This document shows, in pieces, positions 26,781 through 35,192 of a stretch of 64,000 bases of DNA. This DNA is from Didemnitutus sp041906465 (GTDB taxonomy: Bacteria > Verrucomicrobiota > Verrucomicrobiia > Opitutales > Opitutaceae). The stretch is from contig JAYRJE010000012.1 of the NCBI GenBank assembly GCA_041906465.1, positions 124,001 through 188,000 of the forward strand, written 5' to 3'. The notes beneath the pieces are model-generated. The model was not told the DNA's origin. It made no database searches and saw nothing but the letters and a program-made list of their open reading frames with translations. Both the position numbers and the translations under genes were made by a program. Position 1 is the stretch's first letter, and each line of letters begins with the position of its first letter.

Positions 26781-27524
26781 GTGGACTTGCCTCATTGCGT
26801 GATTCCAATTCACCGCGAGAGCGACAAACCGGGATTTCTTCAATCCTGGGGCTCTGCCGTGCTCATGCGTGTCGTGGAGTATCACTTTCTCGCCTCGGCG
26901 GCGCACGTGTTGGCTGACGACAAGCTTTGGTTACCCGGCAAGCCCCAATTCCTGCCACTCGACGGAGCCGGCCGAGTCATGATGACCGCGCCGGACCTCG
27001 CGGCGGCCCAACACGATCAGACGGATGTCGCCTTCGTGATCCTGAATCAAACCTATGTCGAAGCCTTCCGCGCCTTGGGCAGCGAGTTTCTGTCCGTTGC
27101 CCAGACCGCGACGATGCAGGTCAGCCTTCCGCCTCCCGACGAATTTGTCTTCTCCGGCTACCCGTGGCGGAAATCCAAGAATTATCGTCAGGGCGAAATC
27201 GAAAGCACGCGCATGGACGCACATGAGCAGGCGCTTTCCGAACATGAGATTACTGCTCTCGGTCGCGACCCGCGCGTGACCCTCGCTATGCACTACGACC
27301 GGGAAAAGATGCAGCACGAGGGCATGCCGATCACCGCGCCTCTCCCGCACGGCATGAGCGGTGGCGCAATTTGGCAGCGCTCGGAGGCCGGCACGATGAT
27401 CCTTGCCGGTATCGCAACCACCTTCGACGAGTCGCGTCGCCTCATGCTCGGCACGCGCATCGGTCCGCTGCTCTTTCGAGTCCGCGACACGCTTCGCGCC
27501 CAGCTCGGCTTGCCGCCGATGTGA
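26781..27524 (+). CDS. Trypsin-like serine protease-type protein
   Basis: A 247-aa protein with a chymotrypsin-fold triad: H42 in FLASAAHVL, D82 in HDQTDVAFVIL and S193 in LPHGMSGGAIW, where G-M-S-G-G is the nucleophile motif. There is no signal peptide, so it probably acts in the cytoplasm. Such stand-alone trypsin-like domains occur in bacterial accessory and defence loci, where they can cleave partner proteins. No partner gene is directly adjacent: a peptidase remnant and an IS lie upstream and a 360-nt non-coding stretch downstream. Confidence 0.65.
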   Translation: MDLPHCVIPIHRESDKPGFLQSWGSAVLMRVVEYHFLASAAHVLADDKLWLPGKPQFLPLDGAGRVMMTAPDLAAAQHDQTDVAFVILNQTYVEAFRALGSEFLSVAQTATMQVSLPPPDEFVFSGYPWRKSKNYRQGEIESTRMDAHEQALSEHEITALGRDPRVTLAMHYDREKMQHEGMPITAPLPHGMSGGAIWQRSEAGTMILAGIATTFDESRRLMLGTRIGPLLFRVRDTLRAQLGLPPM

Positions 27525-27888
27525 ACCAAGGGCGCGGCATTCAGCCGTGGTGCCCCGCAAATCTGGTCCTCGCTCAAGCGCCGCGGGGACTGCCGCTCGC
27601 TCTCGTTGCACCGCTCGCGCTCTCGTAGCTAGCGGGTGCTTGCCCGAAGGGCTGCCTCCAGTATAGCGCTGGCGCCGGCTGGCGGCCCTGCGGCGCTGCG
27701 CGCCTCGGTCCGTCCGCGCCTCAAGGGTGCGCTCGCTCGCGCTCGCCTCGCTGCGCTCGCCCTTGCGCTGGCGCGCTGAGCGGAGGCATCCCTCCGGGCT
27801 GGCCGCATTTAACGGTTTGGCCCCGGCGGGGTCCGCGCAGCGCGGCCCGCTGCTCCCGCGCCCTCGTTGGGGCGCTGAATGCCGAGCC
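27525..27888. other. Non-coding GC-rich spacer
   Basis: About 360 bases with no supported gene. It is rich in short reiterated CGCTCG/GCGCTG words, including alternating GCTCGC at 27730-27770. It may be the 5' region of the three-gene cassette that follows. No promoter consensus or stable terminator stands out. Confidence 0.4.
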
Positions 27889-28368
27889 ATGAAATCACAT
27901 CGCAAGTCTCCTACGCCCGAACAAAAGGCCGCCGCGCAAGCGCGGCGCGCCGACCTCATTACCCGCACGCGTCCGTTGCAAGCCGCGCGCAAGTCCGGCC
28001 TCCTCCCGTGGGCCGAGTTGCCCACGATCAACGCCTGTCTCGAATTGATCTACTCTGGGGAGACTGGACAAACAGAATGGAAAACCTTCCTCGGCTGGAA
28101 GGACGCCGGTTTCGGTGTCGTGAAGGGCGAAAAGGGGTTTCCCATTTGGGGACGGCCCATCAATTGCCGCGACGCGGGCGACGCGCAAAACCACGCGCCC
28201 TCGGAACGCGCGTTCGAATTCTTCCCGGTTTCGTATCTCTTCCACGCGGGCCAAGTCGTCGACGCGGACGGGAACAAGCCCGCCGCCGCCGCTGGGCTCA
28301 ATCCGTTTCTCATGGCGGTGAAGATGCTTCCCCTTGCGTTGCCGGCTCCGGCGGAGGTGGCGTCATGA
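27889..28368 (+). CDS. ArdC-like N-terminal domain protein
   Basis: 159 aa from ATG 27889. LELIYSGETGQTEWKTFLGW, then GFGVVKGEKGFPIWGR and FEFFPVSYLFHAGQV, resemble the N-terminal single-strand-DNA-binding domain of ArdC-type antirestriction proteins, where a GVRVRKGEKG-like motif is followed by an F-x-Y-LF strand. The peptidase domain of full ArdC is absent. ArdC-type proteins protect incoming plasmid DNA. It is the first of three genes that overlap by 4 nt each (ATGA), which suggests former plasmid or ICE cargo. The family match is by pattern only. Confidence 0.55.
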   Translation: MKSHRKSPTPEQKAAAQARRADLITRTRPLQAARKSGLLPWAELPTINACLELIYSGETGQTEWKTFLGWKDAGFGVVKGEKGFPIWGRPINCRDAGDAQNHAPSERAFEFFPVSYLFHAGQVVDADGNKPAAAAGLNPFLMAVKMLPLALPAPAEVAS

Positions 28369-28997
28369 ACGCCCCGTTCGACTACGAAACGCAGCGCCGC
28401 GAACGCGAAGCGAAGGAGCAGCGCGACGCGGCCACGTTGCTTCTGAAAGTGCGCGGCGTGGCGCGACTGCTGGGCGGGCGCTTTGTCCACGAGTCCCCCG
28501 GCTACCAACACACCATTGAACTCGCGCCGACTATGCAGCTCTGGGCGCGGCGCGACTGGCAAAAAAAGGGCATGATTCATTGGGGCGTGCGCTGCCCGCG
28601 CGCCTCGGGTCATGCGCCGCCCAGCATTTGCACGGCGATCAACCGCTCGGTCGCGGCCACCGCCGCCGACCTCAAGCGCCGTCTCGTTCCGGCGGCGCAG
28701 GCGTGGTGCCGCGCCACGATGACCAGCGCTGCACTTCAGCACGACCGCGAGCGAGCGCGCCGCGCCCGGCTTGCTGAACTGGCGCAGGCCATTGGACCCT
28801 TGAGGGAATCGAATCAGACGCACTATGCCGAGGGTTTCGTCATCCGGCACGATGCCTTGTTGGGCGGCGGGTTCGATGGACGCATCCGGGCGGAGATCGA
28901 CGTGCGATCATGGCACTGCCTTCTGATGATCGCGAAGCTCGTCGCCGAGGATACGCGGGTTTTCGCGGCGACCCAACCGACTGAGGACGCATCATGA
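28365..28997 (+). CDS. Hypothetical protein in ArdC-like cassette
   Basis: 210 aa starting at ATG 28365 inside the ATGA overlap with the preceding gene. It begins with a charged helical segment (QRREREAKEQRDAATLL), then a basic middle, and has GC-rich third codon positions, so it is a real gene. The family is not recognised. The overlap on both sides (with 27889-28368 and 28994-29725) shows coordinated translation and probably a shared function in element maintenance or transfer. Confidence 0.65.
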   Translation: MNAPFDYETQRREREAKEQRDAATLLLKVRGVARLLGGRFVHESPGYQHTIELAPTMQLWARRDWQKKGMIHWGVRCPRASGHAPPSICTAINRSVAATAADLKRRLVPAAQAWCRATMTSAALQHDRERARRARLAELAQAIGPLRESNQTHYAEGFVIRHDALLGGGFDGRIRAEIDVRSWHCLLMIAKLVAEDTRVFAATQPTEDAS

Positions 28998-29725
28998 AAA
29001 CCTTTGCCGTGCGCGGCCGGCCCGTGGGCTTTCAGCCGGGCTGTTGGGGTGGTGCGCTGGTGGCCGTCGAGCGCGGTCACTTTCCCGTCAGTGGCACGGG
29101 CTATCGTTCCCTGACCGGCCTCTGTGGCGGGCACGGCGAAGCCGCCGCCCCGGAAATTTCTCCGGAATTTCTGGAGGAACTGGCCGCGAATCAGGATCGC
29201 GAACGGCGCAGCACGCTTGCCGCGGTGCGGCGTCCGCGTCCGCCCGGTCCCGATCCTCTGAGCAACTACATCACCGCAAGCGGGGACGCCGACCGGGCGT
29301 TCGAGGAAGGATTTTTCGCGCCGGAGTCCGAACGCGTTACCCTGTGGGGCGGCGCCTACCGCCTCTTCTGCCTCATCGAGAGCGATCCCCGGTTTCAGCC
29401 GATGCCGTCCGCGCCCGCATGGACGGCCGAGCATTGCGCGCAGGCCTTGGCCGCGCACGGCGAAACGCTCCGGCTTTTGCGCGAACTGGCTCTCGGGCAG
29501 TGGCCGGGCGCGCCGTTGCGCCGTCACCTGAGCGCGTCGGCGTATTTCGCGCTGCCGCCGAAACCGGAGGGCGAACATCCCTTTGCGCTCCCGGCGACAC
29601 CGCTCGCGTTTGCGTTTGATCTGAGCGCACCGGCGGCTGAGCCGACGACTCCGCGGGAGCCGAGGCCCCGGCCGTCCGCGGTTCACGGGGACGAAGCGGG
29701 CAGCAGGCAATTGCCGCTCTTCTGA
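28994..29725 (+). CDS. Hypothetical protein, third gene of ArdC-like cassette
   Basis: 243 aa, start ATG overlapping the previous stop (ATGA). Its N-terminal part has a beta-rich GFQPGCWGGALVAVERG, the centre an acidic helical region (AAPEISPEFLEELAANQDRE), and the C-terminus is proline- and arginine-rich, ending RQLPLF. The final QLPLF resembles short C-terminal clamp-binding-type peptides, but this is only suggestive. The family is not recognised. A 9-bp perfect hairpin follows at 29746-29768 without a T-run. Confidence 0.6.
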   Translation: MKTFAVRGRPVGFQPGCWGGALVAVERGHFPVSGTGYRSLTGLCGGHGEAAAPEISPEFLEELAANQDRERRSTLAAVRRPRPPGPDPLSNYITASGDADRAFEEGFFAPESERVTLWGGAYRLFCLIESDPRFQPMPSAPAWTAEHCAQALAAHGETLRLLRELALGQWPGAPLRRHLSASAYFALPPKPEGEHPFALPATPLAFAFDLSAPAAEPTTPREPRPRPSAVHGDEAGSRQLPLF

Positions 29726-30275
29726 ACATCGCCCCTGACCGACCTCGCGATTCGGTTGGCGAATCGCGAAGGCCGGTGCAGCGAGCAACACTCTTCGCTC
29801 GGAAGACGAGCGACGGCCGCCCATGCGGGGCGGTTCCGCATTTGATCCCCTTTAGCCAGGCATTGCGCGCCGCCGAACGAGGTTTCGGTGGCATCCGCTT
29901 TAGGACTCACGCGGCCAACATCGGCACAACCATCGCCGACCAAGGCGTGCCTCAGTAGATCCGGTCTAAGGACATTCCTCTTCGTTCGGCGAGAACGCCG
30001 CCGACGATTTCGAGCGTCTTCCGCCAGCACGTGTAAGCGTCCTCCGCAGTCGGATGAAAATGCGTATTAATGACGACCGTGCACGTCATCGAGTTCGCGG
30101 ACTATCTGATCGCGCGCTTCGACGGGCGCGAATTTCACTCGTGCCGCAGGAGCGGTGAGCTGCACGACTGAAGCTTCCGGCCGCCGGGGCGCCAGTTCCC
30201 GGCACAGCCCAACCCGTGAAATACCGGGGAAAATCCGCGTTTCACCGGGTATCGCACCGCGAACCCGGCGGTCTA
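29726..30275. other. Spacer with hairpin and a possible 33-aa ORF
   Basis: About 550 bases. A perfect CGCGATTCG/CGAATCGCG hairpin at 29746-29768 probably marks the end of the upstream operon. A small plus-strand ORF at 30070-30171 (MTTVHVIEFADYLIARFDG start, 33 aa) has plausible codon use but no clear ribosome-binding site and may be a remnant. The rest shows nothing recognisable. Confidence 0.35.
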
Positions 30276-30881
30276 ATGCGCGCGATGCATATCGCGCTTT
30301 CATTTGCCCGCCAGCCCCTGTCCATCCCCGGCTTGGTCACGATGCCCCATATTTTCGGCGCCGAGGGCTATTCTGAACGGGCTCGATTCGACCTGATGCT
30401 GCTGCGCCTCGACTTGCCGGTGCTCGATCGCATTTTTTTGGCTCACGCCGTCGCGCGGCGCCACGTGCAAGAGTTGGTCGCGAGTGGACTCGTAGGACCG
30501 CGATCGGAGGACGCACCCGACCTGCGCCTCGAATTGCCCGTGGACCTGCCGGTGTCGATGCACCGCTCGATCGTGCTGGAGGAATTTGGGTGGATGCGCG
30601 ACGACTTGCAGGGGCACTGGCTGGCGCTGCCTGCGGATTTCCAGTGCGACGTATTAGGCGACGGCGACGTCGGCTGCGGGCGAGAGGGGATGGCGAGCGC
30701 CGTCTCTTATCTGGCTTCTCGCCGACGGCTCGCCGTCCGCTTGCACACTTATTGCCCCGACCCGGGGACTCCGAATTATTTCGAAGCGATGCTGCCGCTC
30801 GATGATCTGCGCCGACTACAGCGCGGATTGCCCTGGGCCGGCGACCACGCGATCTACGACGAAGCGGTGCCGGAGGGCTGA
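30276..30881 (+). CDS. Hypothetical protein, about 201 aa
   Basis: Start ATG 30276 (ATG 30285 also possible). Features visible are a leucine-rich helical region (RFDLMLLRLDLPVLDRIFLAH), VDLPVSMHRSIVLEEFGWM and a C-terminal YFEAMLPLDDLRRLQRGLPW. Codon use is native. No family recognised and no signal peptide. It is convergent with the small HTH protein at 30892, only 10 nt away. Confidence 0.55.
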   Translation: MRAMHIALSFARQPLSIPGLVTMPHIFGAEGYSERARFDLMLLRLDLPVLDRIFLAHAVARRHVQELVASGLVGPRSEDAPDLRLELPVDLPVSMHRSIVLEEFGWMRDDLQGHWLALPADFQCDVLGDGDVGCGREGMASAVSYLASRRRLAVRLHTYCPDPGTPNYFEAMLPLDDLRRLQRGLPWAGDHAIYDEAVPEG

Positions 30882-30891
30882 CGCTGCGCGG

Positions 30892-31275
30892 CTATTTCTT
30901 TTTCTTCACGAGCCCGAGTGCCCGCTTGATATTGGCCACGGACGGCTCGGAAATTTCGACCGCTTTGGCGATTTCCGAAGCCGTCTTGCCGGCTTCCACG
31001 AGTTTTTTCACCTCGGCGCGGGTCGCATCGGTGATGGTTGCGCGCTTCCGACGTTTTCCTCGTGGTGCTGGATTGGCAGACTTTGACCCCGGCTTGCGAC
31101 CCCGGCGCTTGCCGCCAGCCGCGCGGACGGCAGCAATAAATGTCGCGACGCTCTCGAATCCATATTGCGCAGGCAGCGCGGCCAATTCCTGGTTGCGCTC
31201 TGCGGCCACCGACGCCTCCAAAGCAGCAACTTTGGCTCGTGTCACTTCCAGTTCCTTTAGTTTGTCTGAGAGCAT
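30892..31275 (-). CDS. Small basic coiled-coil/HTH DNA-binding protein
   Basis: About 127 aa from ATG 31275. An N-terminal coiled coil (MLSDKLKELEVTRAKVAALE) is followed by a very basic linker (GGKRRGRKPGSKS, PRGKRRKRA) and a C-terminal resolvase-like helix-turn-helix (TRAEVKKLVEAGKTASEIA, VEISEPSVANIKRALGL). The layout, oligomerising coil plus basic linker plus DNA-binding end, recalls nucleoid-associated silencers of H-NS type, but no homology is claimed. On an island it may silence or regulate cargo. Confidence 0.65.
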   Translation of the reverse strand: MLSDKLKELEVTRAKVAALEASVAAERNQELAALPAQYGFESVATFIAAVRAAGGKRRGRKPGSKSANPAPRGKRRKRATITDATRAEVKKLVEAGKTASEIAKAVEISEPSVANIKRALGLVKKKK

Positions 31276-31343
31276 ACTGGGCCAGTAACACACCCCGACC
31301 GGCTGACAATCCTATAGTCAGTCCACCAAGGCGGACACCAACC

Positions 31344-31772
31344 TCACTTCCCATTCTTCGCGTCGAAATCGCGCCGGGCCTTTTCGATCTCGGACAAGTG
31401 CTCGCCAGCCCAAATCCACACGCCACAAAATGCTTCTCCCAAGCCCAGCCCCATCGTCGTCAGCTTGTAGTCCACGTGTGGCGGGATCACGGGATGCACC
31501 GTCCGCACCACCAGACCATCGCGCTCCATCTGTCGCAGCGTCTGCGTCAGCATCTTCTGGCTGATGCCGTCGATGGCGTCGGCGATGCGCGTGAAGCGCA
31601 TCTTTCCGCCTGCGGCGAGCGCCTCGATCACCAGCATCGTCCACTTGTCCGCCACACGGCCGATCAGTTCGTTCACCAGCGCCTCAACACGCGGGTCCAC
31701 CTCGTAGTCGGCGCATCCGGTGCAATACTCCCTCGCCTGCGCGATCTGCTTTTTCGTGAGCAACTGAGTCAT
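31344..31772 (-). CDS. HxlR-family transcriptional regulator
   Basis: A 142-aa winged-helix protein with an N-terminal YCTGCADYEVDPRVEAL and the HxlR core: GRVADKWTMLVIEALAAGG, MRFTRIADAIDGISQKMLTQ and LRQMERDGLVVR. HxlR members sense aldehydes or redox state, often through cysteines, and act on divergent genes. The partner gene here is the SDR at 31885. ATG 31772 was chosen because the upstream extension of the frame is antisense to that SDR. Confidence 0.9.
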   Translation of the reverse strand: MTQLLTKKQIAQAREYCTGCADYEVDPRVEALVNELIGRVADKWTMLVIEALAAGGKMRFTRIADAIDGISQKMLTQTLRQMERDGLVVRTVHPVIPPHVDYKLTTMGLGLGEAFCGVWIWAGEHLSEIEKARRDFDAKNGK

Positions 31773-31884
31773 TGGCTTACACTCTCCTTTAGGTAAGTAT
31801 AGATTGAAAAGGTGCCTACTTCCATTGGGTGAGCGTGACTGGTAGATTGGCAGCGTCAACCGGCAACCCACTGCCACTCCACCT
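31773..31884. promoter_or_regulatory. HxlR/SDR divergent promoter region
   Basis: A spacer of 112 bases, AT-richer than its flanks, between the regulator and the dehydrogenase it probably controls. TAGGTAAGTATAG and TGCCTACTTCC in its left half are possible half sites, but they do not form a clear palindrome. Confidence 0.45.
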
Positions 31885-32640
31885 ATGAAAATCTCAGGCA
31901 ACACCATCCTCCTCACCGGCGGCGGCTCGGGCATCGGCCGTGCCCTCGCCGAATCCTTCCACGCCCGCGGCAACAAGGTCATCATCGCCGGTCGCCGCCA
32001 AGCGGCCCTCGACGAGGTCACCAAAGCCAACCCCGGCATGGCTTCGCTCACCCTCGACATCGAGAACGCCGACGCCATCCGGGACTTCGCCTCCCGGCTC
32101 ACGGCGCAGCATCCGGCGCTCAACGTCGTCGTCCACAACGCCGGCATCATGCGACCGGAAAAACTGCTCTCGACTGACTTCGACGTCGCCGACGCCGAGG
32201 CCACCGTCGCCACGAACCTCCTCGGGCCAATCCGCCTGACCGCCGCACTGCTGCCACACCTGAAAAAACAGCCTGCCGCCGCGATCATCACGGTTACGTC
32301 GGGGCTCGCCTTCATTCCGCTCGCCGGCTTCCCGACCTATTGCGCGACGAAGGCCGCCGTCCACTCCTATACCGAATCCCTGCGCTACCAGTTGAAGGAC
32401 ACGCCGGTCGAGGTGCTCGAAATCGCGCCGCCTTATGTGCAGACCGAGCTCACGGGCGCACATCAGGCCACCGATCCAAACGCCATGCCGCTCAAAGAAT
32501 ATGTCGCCGAGACCATGCAGCTCCTGTCGACTACGCCCACGCCGCCCGAGATCCTCGTCGATCGCGTGAAGCCGCTGCGCTTTGCCGCAAAGGGCGATTA
32601 CGCCGGATTCTTCAAAAACCTCAACGGAGGTTGGTCGTGA
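31885..32640 (+). CDS. Short-chain dehydrogenase/reductase (DltE-like)
   Basis: A 251-aa classical SDR. TGGGSGIG binds the NAD(P) cofactor near residue 12, NNAG is represented by HNAGIM, the catalytic serine lies in VTSGLAF and the Y-x3-K pair is in YCATKAAVHSY. The C-terminal end (KPLRFAAKGDYAGFFKNLNG) resembles DltE-like short oxidoreductases. The substrate is unknown. It is divergent from an HxlR regulator, a frequent arrangement for aldehyde or quinone stress genes. Confidence 0.92.
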   Translation: MKISGNTILLTGGGSGIGRALAESFHARGNKVIIAGRRQAALDEVTKANPGMASLTLDIENADAIRDFASRLTAQHPALNVVVHNAGIMRPEKLLSTDFDVADAEATVATNLLGPIRLTAALLPHLKKQPAAAIITVTSGLAFIPLAGFPTYCATKAAVHSYTESLRYQLKDTPVEVLEIAPPYVQTELTGAHQATDPNAMPLKEYVAETMQLLSTTPTPPEILVDRVKPLRFAAKGDYAGFFKNLNGGWS

Positions 32641-32688
32641 CCCGATATTGAGGAGGTCACGGAAATTGTGTCTTTGCGGCTGCGAACG

Positions 32689-33090
32689 TCAGACCGCAAG
32701 ACCCTCGATCTGACGCACGAATTCGTCGCCGGGCGTCGGCTTGGCGACGATCGCGTCCACCCCGAACGCGCGATACTTTTGCGCGAGCCGGGGTGAAACC
32801 GTCGCGCTGTGCACGACGACCCGGCCCCGATATGCGGCTTGGCGTAGCAGTTCCACCAGTTCGAGCCCATTCAAGCCGGGCATGTCGTGATCGGTGATCA
32901 CGACATCGAAGTGGCCGAGGGCCGGGGAGAGTCGATCCCACGCTTCGAGCCCGTCGCCCACGTGCTCGGCGCGATGGCCGGCGGCGGCGAACAGCCGCAC
33001 CATGACGTCGCCCAGCACCGCGTTGTCGTCGGCGCAGAGGATCCGCAGCGTTTTTTTGCCGGGATGCGAAGGCGGGCGACGGGAGGGCAT
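32689..33090 (-). CDS. Single-domain response regulator
   Basis: About 133 aa from ATG 33090, a CheY-like receiver alone. ILCADDNAVLG holds the acidic pair, VVITDHDMPGLNG the phospho-acceptor aspartate, VVHSATVS the conserved serine and DAIVAKPTPG the lysine. No output domain, so it acts by protein-protein contact. No kinase is present nearby. It is divergent from the XRE gene at 33152. Confidence 0.88.
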   Translation of the reverse strand: MPSRRPPSHPGKKTLRILCADDNAVLGDVMVRLFAAAGHRAEHVGDGLEAWDRLSPALGHFDVVITDHDMPGLNGLELVELLRQAAYRGRVVVHSATVSPRLAQKYRAFGVDAIVAKPTPGDEFVRQIEGLAV

Positions 33091-33151
33091 GGCCCAGATA
33101 ATCCTCTGGAAGGATAATTCTGCCAACGAATAAATCTAGGATGCGAGGCGC

Positions 33152-33400
33152 ATGGCCGCCTCCGTCAAGAAACCTCTCCGCCGCCGGAACATCACCGGGA
33201 AAAACATCCACCGCCTCCGGACGGCGGCGAATCCCCGCATCACGCAGGAGGACATGGCCGGCCGCCTCGCGCGGCTCGGCGTCCCGCTCATCCAGTCGCA
33301 GATTGCCAAGATCGAGATCGGCGAACGGCCGATCCTGGACTATGAATTGGCAGCGATTGCCCGGGTGCTGAAGGTGCCGGTGCAGACGCTGTTCGAGTGA
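33152..33400 (+). CDS. XRE-family HTH protein, 82 aa
   Basis: A compact Cro/C1-type helix-turn-helix: NIHRLRTAANPRITQEDMAG, IQSQIAKIEIGERPI, ELAAIARVLKVPVQTLFE. It probably acts as a repressor of the adjacent genes. The stop overlaps a GTG at 33397 that could start the next ORF, so the two may be coupled. Confidence 0.85.
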   Translation: MAASVKKPLRRRNITGKNIHRLRTAANPRITQEDMAGRLARLGVPLIQSQIAKIEIGERPILDYELAAIARVLKVPVQTLFE

Positions 33401-34023
33401 CCGGGCGCTTCCGCGCTTGGCAAGACGGGGTGATTATGCCCCATTGGAATAATGCGGATGGAGCATATCCGTCGCCTTGGCGAGGGGTCGCGTCGCAGCA
33501 CCCTGCGCGATGGCAATTGCCATCAGGGCGGCCACCACGCCAGTATCGAGCGAACCCCTCGCAACGCCGCCTGCCGCGGCGTGTCCAAGCTGCCGTGATC
33601 CCCAGCCCCTTCCGTCCCTTGCCGCTCAGCGCGGACTGCGCCTTGGATATCGTTGCGCTGTATGCGGAGTGTTATGTGGAGGGGCGCGTGGTTGCGGCGC
33701 GGCCGGTGATCGCGTTGCAGGTCCATGATCGGGCGCGGAAAGATCGCGCAGCGGTGAAATCCTGCGTGATCGTGTCTCGCCGGCGGGAGCCGGCGCCACT
33801 GATGCGGTTCATCCCGAGACAGGTGCCGGAACTCATCGTGCCACCGGCCGGGCCGGCCACGGTGCGCCAGATTTTCGCGGAGATGGCCGAGCGCGGGATC
33901 AGGGCTGCCTTGGTGATGCTGCCGCACTGCGGCGGTGCGCTGTTCCTGCTCCAACCGGATGCCGTCACCCTGACAAGAATTCGGCGGTTCAATCGCCGCG
34001 TGCGAGTGCGGCTCTCGGTGTGA
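33397..34023 (+). CDS. Hypothetical protein downstream of XRE gene
   Basis: Up to 208 aa from GTG 33397. The N-terminal third is low in recognisable structure and may not be translated; from about 33650 the reading looks natural (ALYAECYVEGRVVAARPVI, VRQIFAEMAERGIRAALVM, LTRIRRFNRRVRVRLSV). No known family. Confidence 0.4.
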   Translation: MTGRFRAWQDGVIMPHWNNADGAYPSPWRGVASQHPARWQLPSGRPPRQYRANPSQRRLPRRVQAAVIPSPFRPLPLSADCALDIVALYAECYVEGRVVAARPVIALQVHDRARKDRAAVKSCVIVSRRREPAPLMRFIPRQVPELIVPPAGPATVRQIFAEMAERGIRAALVMLPHCGGALFLLQPDAVTLTRIRRFNRRVRVRLSV

Positions 34024-34078
34024 CCGTTGCGCACTTTGCGATCAAGTCGCGGTCTATTCGCACCCGGTCGAGATCACC

Positions 34079-34423
34079 ATGCACCCACCGCGTTACCTGT
34101 TTCTTCACGCCGACACGAACGACATCTTCACCACGGACGAAGAACCGACGCTGGAGGACTTGGAGGGCGCCGAGGTCGGCACCCAGGTCATCATGCGGTT
34201 GGCCGATCTGCATTTCTACGGGTATGCCGCCAAATGGCTGCCGATTCCGGCGGGCAAGCTGACGTTCACCGACACAGAGGACAATCGAGGGCGGCCGTTT
34301 CATTATCCACCGACCGACGATCCGGCGCTCGAATTAGCTCGCCGAATGGGTCAGTCAGCCCTCTTCGAACTTCCGCCGCCGCCGACCGCGGCGAAACGCG
34401 GGAGTGCGCCCCGGCGGTCATAA
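34079..34423 (+). CDS. Hypothetical acidic protein, 114 aa
   Basis: ATG 34079, acidic N-terminal half (DTNDIFTTDEEPTLEDLEGA) and a proline-rich tail (FELPPPPTAAKR). Native codon use, no recognised domain. Placed between the XRE unit and the nuclease remnant, on the strand opposite to the latter. Confidence 0.5.
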   Translation: MHPPRYLFLHADTNDIFTTDEEPTLEDLEGAEVGTQVIMRLADLHFYGYAAKWLPIPAGKLTFTDTEDNRGRPFHYPPTDDPALELARRMGQSALFELPPPPTAAKRGSAPRRS

Positions 34424-34460
34424 CGTCCGTCCATTTCAAGCGTATGCCGGGTTACGATGG

Positions 34461-34981
34461 TCAGCTTGTGTTCGATGCCGGTGGTGGTGGCAACGCCGTC
34501 CCTGAGGTAGCATGCGCTAAACGCTGCAACTCGTAGATCCGACAAGTGTATTTGGTGCGGATAAACTCCGCGACAATGAATTCTCCGAAGGGCTGGAACC
34601 CGTCGGGCGCAACCTGAATCTCCTCCACCTGACTCAGGCGCCCAAAAATACAAAGAAACGCCCGGGCGTCCGCCCGTGGGCGAGGAAGGCCGCCAGCTTT
34701 GCGCGATCATTCTCAATATCCAAGGGCTCTTCGCGTTTCCATTTCATTTCGACCGCGAAAACCCGGTCATTTCCTTCGGCAACAAAATCCAATTTCTTGT
34801 AATCGCCTTTGCCGGCATACGGAAGTCCGGGACACTTCACCTCGCATTCGACCTTGAAGCCGCGGGCAGTCAGAATCCGCAGCGCGGGTTCATACAGCAC
34901 ATATTCGCTAAACGCGGGATTCATTTCACAAGCCGCCAAATAGCTCACGTAGCCGCAAAGGCCGCGCTGCATTCTAAACAT
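34461..34981 (-). pseudogene. PD-(D/E)XK nuclease-like protein with frameshift
   Basis: The start ATG 34981 has GGGAG five nt upstream. The first frame shows a restriction-endonuclease-like core: LDFVAEG followed by VFAVEMKWKRE, fitting D-x(n)-E-x-K. That frame stops at 34634 (FVFLGA), but shifting by one base at GGGCGCC near 34640 continues a natural sequence (LSQVEEIQVAPDGFQPFGEF, then FIRTKYTCRIYELQRLAHA) to a TGA at 34461. This is a frameshifted gene, a sequencing error or a recoding site. Intact, it would be a protein of about 173 aa of unknown target. Confidence 0.55.
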
Positions 34982-35192
34982 CACGTCTCCCGGTTCGGTG
35001 CTGCCGCAAGGCCGCGTATCGCTGGAATCCATCTACCAGTTCTAGTTGAGCGCTCGGCCCATTTCAATTCCCCGCCGCACCGATATTGCGGTGCCACTTG
35101 CGGCCGGTCTCCGCCTCGTCCGCGTCTTCGCATTCACTCCGGCAGCGATTTCACCCTCGGCACGCCGGGCGACGATAGCCTAAAGTTCAGCC

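Noticed and set aside
31773..31884. A clear HxlR operator palindrome
   Set aside because: TAGGTAAGTA and TGCCTACTT do not form a convincing inverted or direct repeat.
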